Position numbers and translations under genes: made by a program
The notes under the pieces: generated by a model
What the model was told of the DNA's origin: nothing
Database searches by the model: none
Seen by the model: only the letters and a program-made list of their open reading frames with translations
NCBI RefSeq assembly: GCF_001039355.2
Contig: NW_019776124.1
Span: forward strand, 310,001-374,000
DNA from: Lingula anatina
Lineage: Eukaryota > Brachiopoda > Lingulata > Lingulida > Lingulidae
DNA length: 64,000 nucleotides
Reading direction: 5' to 3'
Shown here: positions 20,559-38,400 of the stretch, piece after piece
Layout: every line of letters begins with the position of its first letter
How positions within the stretch are numbered: the first letter of the stretch is position 1

Positions 20559-23216
20559 TCAATTGGGTTTACTTGGTCTTTCATTCTCTAAGATTTCAAT
20601 TTCTAGTTGCAGCTTTTTTTGCTTTAATACCATTAATTTTGTGCTTTCTTCAAGGTATTGTTTATAAATTTCGTAAATTTGTCTTTTTGTGGATTTGGAT
20701 TGACCTGGCAGCTGCAAAATAAACAACTGTACAATAAAAAACTTTTCTCACAATTTATTGCATGCATACATGTAGTTCGTAAATGACAGTAATGGGAACA
20801 TTTATTTCTTGAGTGCTTTTTAGTTCACTAAATTTATTTACTGTTCTGTCAAAAATATACATACTTACACTTTTGTTACTTTCATTTTTTCCTGTATTTT
20901 CATCTGTAAGCATTTCATCCTGTAAAAAGAAAATACCTCAGCTAAAGGGACCTCAAACCAGCAGATATGGAGTACATAATTTTAAAAATGTCAGCAGAAA
21001 TCAACTGTAAAAATGTGCGCATGATGTGGGGTTATAACCTTTAAGCAATAAGGGTGAAACTCACTGCACCATGAATGTCTTCTTACATGTAGATACAGTA
21101 CAATATAAAAGTAACACAGTTATTTGTATAAAAGTGAATGTTATGCAGCTAGCATACTGGCAGAATATTCAATTTGTAACTTACATATTAAAACTTTGTT
21201 ACAGTTGTGAGTAGTTGCATCTACTTTATTTCTAATACTTGTCTACTATATTGAACTCAAATAAGTAAAATTGTTAAATAAAAAAATGTTTATATATATG
21301 CTGCACATCACATTTGTTTTTGAATTTTACTTACCGGGGGTACACTACCTTCTTCTGATGCCAGATTTTCTTGCATCACTTAAAATGATAAGACAAATCT
21401 TTTTTAGTTACAAATTTATATGTGCACAGTATATGTGCATAGTGCATATGCACAAGGACATTCAAAAGATGTTTAAAAATTAAGTGTGGAATCATTAATT
21501 ATTAACATTTTAAAATGAAGTCTGATTTTTTATTTAACTGAACTCAGAATTGAATGTTACTTTTTTGGTCTAATATCTTTATGGGACCATTTCCAGAGAC
21601 TATCGTACTAACTTTGGATCGATCTATCTCCGAGGGGATTCGCACTAAACTGCTATCAACCTAAGTGGCTTAAATGTCTGTCATACCTACTAAAGCTGTT
21701 AGGGGGTAATTAACTACCAGAGGCCAAGCGTGCACGAAAGTTAATTACCCCCTAGCTGATTTGTGATACATTTTATATTTAAAATAAAACTTGACTCATG
21801 AAAATGTAACTTTTCTCCAACATTTCTCACCAAAGTATAGCCCAGTTTCAACTGAAGATGAAGGCCTTGAAAGCCTTCCTTCCATATCTCTTATGATCTG
21901 ATCCTCTGCAACAGACAGAGGAATTGTTGGTCCTCCCTCAGTTTGGTGTCTACACGAAGCATTCCTCTTCCTTTTGGCTAAAAGAGAGAGAAAGAGAGAT
22001 TTAGGTCATTTTTTATGCGTAGTATAAAATATGTATGATACATGTTCATATATTTATTCTCCCATTTCAAAGCAGCAGCGACTGATGCAGCTGAACTTTA
22101 AATCCGTACAAAAAATGGACTGCATATAAATATTGAAATTGCCCAAGCATGTTTATCGAACACTGCCATACATGTAGGTACATTTTTTATTTGTAATCCA
22201 GAATTTCATTCATCTGATATTGCTTCTTTGAAGGCCATCACTATGATCTTGAAGTAAAAAAAGTAAATATCCAACACACAATTTCACCAAAAATAGTAAT
22301 TTAAGATGTGATAAATTAGAAATTTATGTTGTTAGCTTACCACTTTGAACAATGTTTTTATATTTCTTTCTGACTTCCTCAGTGCTCCTCTTGATGGAAG
22401 GGTTCATGCTTTATACAATGACAGTGTAAAATATCAAAATCACTGATATCAAAATTTCAAGCAAAAACTGATCTGCAAGATGCCTGTTGATAATATCTAT
22501 TTAAAAGTGGTCTTTAAAGTCAATAAAGTATGGAAATGATAAAGGACAAGCATTCTGAAAGGGGAGTTGTATTATTTTGTAGCATTCATGATTGATAAGA
22601 TATAAAAAATGAAAAGAAAAAATTGTCAAATTCTGAAGGATGCAATATTTGTGGAAAAGCATTAGCAGTGTTATACCCCAGTAAATATGTTATGAATATT
22701 TAAAGCATTTCTTTGGGAATTTTACTTCATATTATTATTATAAAAGAATATTCTAACATTTGCAATGACTTCCAACACAGAGAAAACAACAATGTACCTA
22801 TTTAAAATACAGGCAATCTCTCCCCATAATTCACGTTTACGACTTAGGGTTATCTTTGAGAAGACTTTTCCCTCAAGCAGGTCCCTTCTTTTGTTGTACT
22901 CTTCCACGAGAGTAACTTCTTCCATTCTGGTGAAGCATGGTTTTCTTCCTGCCTTGGCACTGGAGCTTGGTGAGGGTTGGTTGCTACATAATTCCTGCAA
23001 GGGAAACAATTAAACCACAGCTGCTGGGTAAAAGCTTATATTCAATTTCAAATGAAAATTTCACTGAGTACTAGTGCATCCACATGTATACACAACACTG
23101 AACAACCAGCAAGGCACTACAAAGTCTTGAGACAAATATACTATTCTGTTATTTGAAAGAGTTTTGTTTATAGTTTTAGTTTATAAGAAATATTGATACT
23201 GTATATCACTTACCAT
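20559..23216 (-). CDS. MYB/SANT-like DNA-binding domain protein (Harbinger-MYB/MSANTD type)
   Basis: Exons (minus): 23216-23214 (the ATG is the last codon of its exon, whose acceptor is at 23241), 22994-22798, 22408-22341, 21977-21831, 21378-21335, 20919-20869, 20711-20559. All splice sites are GT/AG, all phases close, and 220 codons precede TGA. The MYB/SANT-like domain spans about residues 18-95: the RKPCFTRMEEVTLVEEY helix, RKRELWGEIACILN, then RSTEEVRKKYKNI, with tryptophan in the second helix. A basic AKRKRN segment follows, then an acidic linker. The C-terminus is a short coiled coil (TKLMVLKQKKLQLEIEIL) of the kind found in NAIF1, MSANTD and Harbinger-derived MYB proteins. It probably binds DNA as a multimer in the nucleus. 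The target is unknown. Orthology to a named vertebrate gene cannot be set by eye. Confidence 0.82.
21583..21662. repeat. Half-copy of the foldback MITE family
   Basis: The segment starting GGGACCATTTCC matches, with substitutions, one arm of the element at 32026-32251. Shared words include GGATCGATC, CTCCG, GGGGA and TTCGC. Only one arm is recognisable. It lies in an intron of the MYB-like gene. Confidence 0.55.
21700..21754. repeat. Perfect 16-bp inverted repeat, 23-bp loop
   Basis: TAGGGGGTAATTAACT at 21700-21715 is exactly complementary to AGTTAATTACCCCCTA at 21739-21754. It lies in an intron of the MYB-like gene, 38 bases from a MITE half-copy. Confidence 0.9.
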
Positions 23217-24346
23217 GCTTGAAATGTCTCTGCTTTCTACCTGAAGTAAAACATTATATCTGTGAAGCAACATTTACAATAAATGTACTTATACAATAGT
23301 ATTTTAGTACGTGTCCTGCCAAAATAAGCACATTGCCAAAATACTCCATAGGTACTAGAAGTATCATATGTGTATTCTACTGATACAGTGAAACTGTTAA
23401 ATGAAATATTGTCCACAATTTTTCTTAAAGGAACACCAAAGTAATCATTTTAAATTTAAAACAAATTTGAAAAATATGATGACTTGGAGGGTATAATTTT
23501 GATGACTATCTTTCAAAATGTGTAACTAACTATTTGCACCATTACATATACAATATATTTAATTTGGTGGGCATAACATAAAAATCATTCTCATGCCACC
23601 CCTAATTTTTACCACCCTTCTGTTATGGTTATTTCTAAATTCATACTATTTTAATGTTTTGAAATATCTAAAACTGTGCTGAACAATCTCAAAATCTGCT
23701 GTTTTTTATTTTTGTAAGACAAACACTGTACTTATTTTGGGATGACATACTCAATATGAACAGCACTGTATCCATGTACATGTACATTTCCCGTGCCTGG
23801 CACATTCAAACCATTAAAGGCAATTCAGTGCTATTACTTAGGCTTTCCTCTGTCCTTTGCATTCAGACCATGGCAATCAATATGCTGTTCATAAATACTG
23901 CATTAATATTATTATTGTTATTAATTGTTTATTTATTTTATTGTGATTATTATCATTGGTCAATTAGCCAAATTGTCATGTTATGAGAGGTCGACAAGAC
24001 ACGCACACACCCAAAAAAGGAACAATAATACAGGACAACATGCTCAACTTAGATGTTAATACATCACAATTATATAAAAATTTAACATAAGTGTTCTCTG
24101 AAATATATCTGGTGCATCAATAGGCTTTCAAATTCAAGCTTCATTCCTTAACCAAGCAGGGGCCGACCAAGCAGGTATCATAGACTTTACACACCAATTT
24201 TACCTATTCGGATTTCTACCACACCCAAATCTTATTTTTTAAAAAGACCAACGTATTATATGAAAAATTTATTATTATTAAAATATATTTTACATTTTTA
24301 CCTTTGTCGTGGTAATTTAACTCGAATGATTGAAGCAAACCCTCAC

Positions 24347-24622
24347 CAGATTCTGGCAGACGACAGCGATTTCTTCCTCCTTTTCAAAAAGATTTTAGCA
24401 GGCTGCTGGAAGTGAAACGCTTCTAGAACAATACGTGGCCGGGTATCTACTTTAAGCAGTCTAAGCTTAGCCCAAAAACGTTAAACTTTTATTTAAAGTA
24501 ACTTTCACAAGAATAGCCAAAATACTAAAACCAAATTCAGCGAAACTCAGCGTCTAGTGCTCTCCTAGTTTACAGCGACATCTATAGATTTACTTCCTCG
24601 AGACCGAATTGTTTGAAAATGG
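24347..24622. promoter_or_regulatory. Head-to-head promoter region, MYB-like gene and CLHC1
   Basis: A minus-strand donor (AATCTG before GTGAGG) at 24347 suggests a non-coding first exon of the MYB-like gene. CLHC1 starts on the plus strand at 24623. The interval is richer in CpG than its surroundings. No TATA box is obvious. Exact transcription starts are not known. Confidence 0.5.
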
Positions 24623-31248
<6,626 letters not shown>

Positions 31249-32025
31249 TTTTGTGTGCTTTCTTTCAATTGTGAATTTTTTTGTGAGAAGTATGTGTGAA
31301 AGAAATGATGTAACATATTCCTAGTGATAACAAAAAAAAAAGAGTTTTTTGTGTATAAAACCCAAGGTAACTGTCATTTAACAAAATTTCAACTTTTAAA
31401 AAATCCTTTTTGAAATAGCAAAAATGTCAGATATGGCATTCAATAACAAGTAATAAGTGACATAAAAGATATATTGTTAAACTTGTACTACCCCTCATTG
31501 TATTATTTGATGATGCTTTTGCATTGTAATATATAATAAAATTATATAAAGGAATATTTTGGTAAGAAAAATAAATCGTCATATAAAAATTCTGCACTTT
31601 GCCTTCATCCATCATTTTTTAATGTCAATGTGGAAAAAAACAAACTAGAGAGAAAAGGACATCCAACCTCACTGGTATCAATTCAGTAGTGTTTTTTTGT
31701 TTTTTTTTAACTGAGATTACTGATTACTCACTGAAAGTAATTTATGCACTGGAAATCATACCGTTATGTAAAATAAGGTTAAAATGCTGCAAAATGTGTC
31801 ACAACCTGTGAATACTGGGAATCCGTAAATATTTTCAAACAAGCAATGTCAGCATAAAATCAAAAGGGGCATTGCTTTTGAAATCTGTCTAGATTACTTG
31901 GTAAATAAAAAAAAATCAGGTCTCACCCTGTAACAAAAGAGAATAACTTTTTTAATTTATGGTTTGTTCAATTTTTATACCTTGCTCAATCGCATCCGTT
32001 CATCGACCACATCATTGAGATCTCA

Positions 32026-32251
32026 GGGCTCACTCCCAATGAGACTGTTGCAGATCGATCATACTATGCTGGAACTCTCGCTAAATGCAATCAATTTAAC
32101 ATATTAACAAGCCTCCTCATACCAGCTTTTCTGTTTTCTACTCAGTGCCAGGAGAAGACATGTCAATCTGTTCATCTTACTGCATTCAGCGAGACTCCCC
32201 ACGGAGTTGGATCGATCTACCTAGAACAATAGTTTCATCGGGAATGAGCCC
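32026..32251. mobile_element. Foldback MITE, copy 2
   Basis: It begins GGGCTCACTCCC and ends GGGAATGAGCCC, with long complementary halves. It shares AACTCTCGCTAAATGCAAT-like sequence and GGATCGATC with the copies at 12339 and 21583. The flanks TCA and TTA are only an imperfect 3-base duplication. Confidence 0.75.
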
Positions 32252-33118
32252 TTAGTGTGCTTTTATTGGTTTTTGTGGAGAAATATGAAACGGTTTTTTG
32301 CAAAACCTAACCGCCACAGCTACGTAAATTACATGTACAGGGGTAATTTATGTGAATCTTGGGGATGAGGGAGATGGAATCCTATTACGTTGAAAAATAA
32401 ATGTGTTTTCTTGAGTCTCCTCCCCACAGACCACTATCTTCTGTTTCTAAAGCGTTTAGTGAATAACTAAAATTAAACGAGACAGATCCATCTAGCTCCG
32501 TTATATGAAAAGCTCTCGCAAAACCATACCGCCAATTTTGTAAAAACCACGTTTTCAGCTTGGGACACCGGAAATGTCGGCAGGTTCTTCTGTATGCATG
32601 CAACAAGACTACTGGCTTCAATATTGGCAGCGGTGGTTTTTCGTTTGTGCAATTCTTCTCAATCGATTATTTACCACAAATGACTTACATTTTCACCTCT
32701 GTTTAACGAAAACAAAATACGCATGACGTGACGGATCGAGTTTTTGCATGCTTCACAATGAGAGATGGCTGATGTTACGCATACTTCTGTTTGTTTTAAT
32801 GAGATTTCTGTTTGTGAATTCCCTTTCGTTTCACCTGAGAGAGATATTGTTACCGTCTATCTATTCATCCGCTTGATTCCTTTAATTCTGACTTCCCGCA
32901 CGCAGAAGATGAAAATAAGTGAGATCGTCTTTACCTTCTCAATTTTCAGGCAAATTATTAATTTTTTTTTCATTCCTATTTTTCGATCTAAAATACTTCT
33001 GTCGACTGTTAACGATTCCGAATTTTTGACTCACGAAGCTCAAATGAAAAACGAACGAATATGAGATGAAAGCGAGCAAATTAATCATGTTCTCTGCTCA
33101 AATCCTTGTCACTATTCC

Positions 33119-33276
33119 CGTTTAAAACTTTTCCAAAGTCACATTTTCTATGTTTTCCATATCCTGCAAAGGTACAAGTGCTTATCTGTCCCAATTCAGA
33201 GATGAAATCCCACAAATAAAAGTAGGCCTGCCAGATGTTGATATATTCTTCTGAAATATACAGGAAGGCATGGCGG
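33119..33276. repeat. Dispersed repeat, copy B
   Basis: This is the partner of 29196-29357. Identity is patchy but continues over about 150 bases in the same order. It lies in the CLHC1-SIX intergenic region. Confidence 0.55.
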
Positions 33277-33977
33277 AGTAAAACGCTACGGGAATCATTT
33301 AGAACTACATTATTTAATGAAAAAATGGTATGAAATATCCCGTCCAAATTTACGGACAGGTCGAGCAACAATTCGGGAGCAGGAAAAAAATTACTTCTTT
33401 TTCAAGGAAAATTCGATTAGGCTGGAAAATCCCGGACAGGATGCTTTTAAATAATGTCAGAATATACGAATACAACTCATGAAAAATATAATAAACCATT
33501 CCAGAAAGTTTTAGGAAGAGTTTGTGCGTTTTCACAAGACTGAGAGATTCGGGTTTTCAGTAACCAGGCGACACTTTGTCTTCCTAATCTAACTTAATAA
33601 CTGTTCTCTGGTTGACGCAGGACTTTTCATCTGAAACAAAACTGATGTCTTTATTTTTATTATTATTATTTTTTTTTAGCCTACGGAAAAACGATTGCTT
33701 TTGAAATATGGATAAACAAGCAGTAGAGATATACTTCATTCAATGACATTATTTCATCGTGTTAAGTACACGAGGACGGCGCGTGTATCTCAGTCATGCA
33801 TTGTGATAGCGCGCGTGCTGGTGGAAATTAAGCATGACAGCTACTGGGTTTCTTAATTAGCCATATGGAGTTAGGTGATGTAAAGAGTAACGAGAATGCT
33901 GCAGTGGAGAGCCCAGATTTAATCAGTCATTTATTCATTCCCTTTTATAACCAACGTTGCCACATGATCGGATTGTC

Positions 33978-34020
<43 letters not shown>

Positions 34021-35210
34021 TTCTTTTATCCATCTACAATTATAAACATTACTTTATTAATTTCTACTTATCTGTTCATTTATTCATAAACAGAAATTTG
34101 GTCAGCATTATTATTGCCAAGAATGTCAAATTGACAACAAAAAAACGACGAATCTATCTCTAAATATGTTGTTAAATTCAGAATAAACCTTTTTTCGTCA
34201 GTCCATAGTCTCCGTTGAATGTTCATGTAGACATATCAGAGGTTTAGAAATAAATTCTTTTTTCTGATTATGAATGATTTCATGCCACCTGTCTGCCTTA
34301 GTTTGTTAATTCCATTGCTTTCATTTCTTTTCCAGATTAAATAATACATTGTGCACTTTTAATTTAGTAAGCGGTTGGATACAAGACGCGTAACTAGTGG
34401 CAAATGTTACAAGCGAGAAATTAATAAACTGAGCACGACATGATTATATCAGGGTAGTAAGTAAACAGAAGAGAATTTGGGTTACTTTTGCAAACATGAA
34501 TTATATATTCAAACTCATCACATATGATGTGGCATATTGGAAATAATATGTTACTTCGACTGGGCTAGGTCTTTGCGGCTTATTTCTATTTATAATATGT
34601 CTAATGTAATGACGCATTATGGCCTGCACAATGGTATTAGATCAACAGGTTACGATCAGGTGCCAAAGAGTCGAGGGCAACAATGCTGCATATTTCACGT
34701 CTTGGAGTCACTTCTGTACCTCTTTTCATCAAACATAAACACAGAGCCTGAAATTCCCGACCTTTCACTATTTTCTACGGTCTAAAAATATTGTATGCGT
34801 CTTATTACCTGCGGCAAGAATAGCGTATGAAACTACAACGCACCAATCTATTGAAAATTGCAAACAGAAGGTCAGGCAGGAGAAAAGGGTGCTGGTCTAG
34901 CTTTTTTACCTTGTTACAAAAATGGACTATTATAGTGATTTGGAACGGAAAAGTAAATACATTGATATTTATGAGAAAGTTATTTATTTGGGGTTCTAGT
35001 GAATGCGTTATTATTGTTGGAGTACAATGTCACTCGCGTCTTTACAATGCGGCTGCTCTCTGTATAAACTTTCACACAGTCACACGTAAAGGTGAGTTAA
35101 AATTAAGACTTGTTTACTTTTGATTAATTCCCCATTTCATACTCGATCGTCTCTAAATTATTGTGGTATAAATATTTTGTCAGTTACTTTAGCAGAGCTC
35201 TCGATCTGTG

Positions 35211-35415
35211 CCGTTTTTATTGGATGAAAGGAGACGGAAAGCCGACTTGACTTATTATTTGCCCCCGTGCAGTAGCCAATCGCATCGCTTTTAATCGCTA
35301 TTGTCATCGATTGATATTAAAGCAGTGCATACAGAGAGGAGTGGAGCGGCTGAAAACACACAGAGGCACAAGGTGAGAGGAGTCCAAACAACCTGGTCTA
35401 CTGGGGGAAAGAAGC
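35211..35415 (+). promoter_or_regulatory. SIX4/5 proximal promoter and 5' UTR
   Basis: Two CCAAT-type boxes are visible: ATTGGA (reverse) near 35218 and GCCAAT near 35275. A TAATCG and ATTGATATTA stretch follows. GC content rises sharply toward the start codon. The ATG at 35416 has A at -3 and G at +4, a strong initiation context. Confidence 0.45.
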
Positions 35416-38400
35416 ATGGCAGCAACGGACCACACGGCGGCCAATTGCGGCCCCAGTCTCTCCCGCACGGCCTCGCCCTCGGGAAGCATGTCTCCACACT
35501 CCGATCACACACCGCCACAGCCTTTGAATGACAGTACAGCGCAAAAATCTGAGCCCAATACATCGGAATTAATGAACAGTAAAAATATGACTTTCTCGCC
35601 AGAACAGGTGGCATGTGTGTGTGAGGCGCTGCAACAAAGTGGGAACATAGACCGTCTGGCCAGATTTCTATGGTCTTTGCCGCCCAGTGAGTTACTCCGG
35701 GGGAGCGAGGCGGTCCTAAAAGCCAGGGCCATCGTTGCTTTTCACAGGGGGAACTTCCGAGAGTTGTACGCTATTCTAGAGAGCCATAACTTTGACACTG
35801 TCAACCACTCCATGTTACAACAACTTTGGTACAAAGCACATTATATGGAGGCCCAAAAAATCCGCGGACGACCTTTAGGGGCCGTAGATAAATACCGATT
35901 ACGGAGAAAATACCCCCTCCCTAAAACCATATGGGACGGGGAAGAAACAGTATATTGCTTTAAAGAGAAGTCCCGTCAAGCGTTGAAGGAGTGCTATAAA
36001 CAGAACCGCTATCCCACCCCTGACGAAAAGCGCAACTTAGCCAAAAAGACTGGTCTCACATTAACCCAAGTTAGTAACTGGTTTAAAAACAGGCGGCAGA
36101 GAGACAGAACACCCCAACAACATCACCAACAACAGCAACAACAGCATCAACAACAGCAGCCACAGCATCTGAGAGGGTAAGTAGCTCAGTGTCTCTAATT
36201 TAGGTAACCCTACATAACCCTGTGCAGTGTTAACTGTGACAGCAAAATTGACACCTTAAAAAAGTAAATTGATGATTTATGATATTGACGTAAATTACTT
36301 TGTATATAAAAAAACTCTCCTTAACTTTCTGCCAAAATATGTCTCGTGCTTCACATATTCGCTCTGATGATTTACAATCACTCCTTTCTTAATTTTTCTC
36401 AAACACGGAACTTAGGTGTATTGAGAAATCAGCAGTCGTGCTGTTTGGTTTCATACTTTTGTTGGAATCCGTGAACTTTCCTTTGAACTGTTGCTAAGTA
36501 GAGACAAATTATTTTACATGAGTTCTCATCCGTTAAGCTGTAATTTATGTTGCAGTATTGAAACGCATACATTCGCGCCTGAGTCACAACCGGTGCTAAG
36601 GGGGCTGATTTTATAAAACCACCCAAACTGAAAGCCTCAACTCACAAGCACAAATAACCTCCATGTCCCGGGCGGACTCCCATTTAATTCGTCTGAAATC
36701 TCTTTTATCTGTTCAGTGTTGGGCTCTACAGGTCGCATAGAAAAGTTTGTGACCAAGAATAAAGTTGTCACTACTCAAATCCTAATCAGTGCGTGTCCTA
36801 CTGTGTAAAGAGTGGACCAAAAAGATGGAACAGAATATATATCAGTACCGAAGGAGCACATGAATTAGATTATTCCTATGAATCATCTGCCAGGATGATT
36901 ATTTTGTACGTAGTGTTTGGTTATTATATATTACATAAATTGCTTTATAAAAAAAGGCTTTCTGGATATGATTGCCAGAGAAAGCAAAATAAATAAAATC
37001 AGCAACTCGATGATCACGCAAACTTTCGTTGCGGATTAGATTTATGAATTATCACACAGAAGCTATTGTGTTCTAAAAAGGATTGGATGAGCTTAAATGT
37101 CTACAGAACTCCAGTTCCTCAAAGTACGGAAACTTCAATTCTTATAAAAAGAGAAAGGTATAATCTCTCCCCAAAAATGAAGTGAAACAGAATAAAATGA
37201 AACAATGTAAGATAATTTTCTAAGAAAATAAAATGAAATGACACTTTGGACTTACAAGAAAAATATTCCGTTTCTGTTATAGATNTAGAACTTCAGTTTC
37301 TCAAAGTACGGAAACTTCCAATTCTTTTAAAAAGAGAAAGATATAATCTCTCCCCAAAATTAAGGTGAAACAGAATTAAATTAAATGAAACAATGTAAGA
37401 TAATTTTCTCAGAAAATAAAATGAAATGACACTTTGGACTTACAAGTAAAATATTCCGTTTCTGTTATAGATCCGTGAAGACGTTTTGTTAACGCACTTC
37501 ACCTGAAAAGCATCTTGTCAAGTAGAAGGCTCGTGGGGTTTTTCCTTTGTTGAAACAAACAATCGGCTTTTTAGGATAATTCCATATAGTACAGCTTAGC
37601 GTAGAAGGTGTGGGTATAAAAAGAACTTTCTCCATAGGCTCTTAACTTCAAATAAGAAATGCGTGTCTTAAAGAGGGGAGACCACCTAGAACGCGCTGTC
37701 ACGAAGGAAAGAACCACGTCGTTGAAGGCCTGAATTGTCCTGCTTTGACAGACTGTGCAATTGTACAAACTTAAGTTCATAAAAATAAAACTCTTTAAAC
37801 GGTTCGCCTATTTGTCATGGAAGTGCTTATTCAAGAAATGCACTGGGAAGACGTAGCCTTCTTACCAGAATTTTTCTTTCTACGTCGTGGTTTGGCAGTG
37901 TATATATAAAGGAACTTGTGTCTTCCTCCACATTAATACGTGAGACAACCTGCTTCCGTACTGATAAGGTACATAACGATATCACAAGAGTTGCAGTCTG
38001 GGATATTGCATCTTGATTTATATTCAAATAAATTGTTTTTATGCAATTTTTATATTCATATATGGTTTTAACAGAGCTTTCTCAAAAGCGTTTTTTAATT
38101 TTTATTTTATTCCCAAATAATTAGTATCATGATTTGCTTCAATCCATAAACATTCTCGTTTCCTACGCTTTCAAAAATTCTTTAAAATATGAAAATGAAT
38201 AATAATAAATACCTCTTCAGAACAGTTCAATTCTTAGTCAAATGATAAATTTCATGTTGCAAGAACGCGATGGAAATTGATTAGAACTGCTTTTTTTCTT
38301 CAGTTAGCTCACGTAAAATGATTTACCTACAAGTTTTGAAAATTATGTCGGCAAGAAAATTGTTGACTGGGTAAGCAATCAATTTAGGCGTGGCTGTTAG

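Larger units (their letters stand above)
31249..35210. other. Intergenic region, CLHC1 to SIX4/5
   Basis: It holds the CLHC1 3' UTR, a foldback MITE (32026-32251) and a dispersed repeat (33119-33276). I find no exon. Upstream control elements of the SIX gene may lie here, but none can be named from sequence alone. Confidence 0.5.

Noticed and set aside
32385-33064. Open frames in the CLHC1-SIX interval
   Set aside because: Short, unlike any family I recognise, and in sequence containing dispersed repeats.
35416-36176. SIX1/2 identity for the homeobox gene
   Set aside because: [11 protein letters not shown] and the YKQNRYP region are SIX4/5-type; SIX1/2 has [11 protein letters not shown] and a different following helix.
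37571-38027. Two minus-strand frames repeated at 41852-42308
   Set aside because: They are repeated only because the intron block is duplicated; no family match and no sign of selection for coding.
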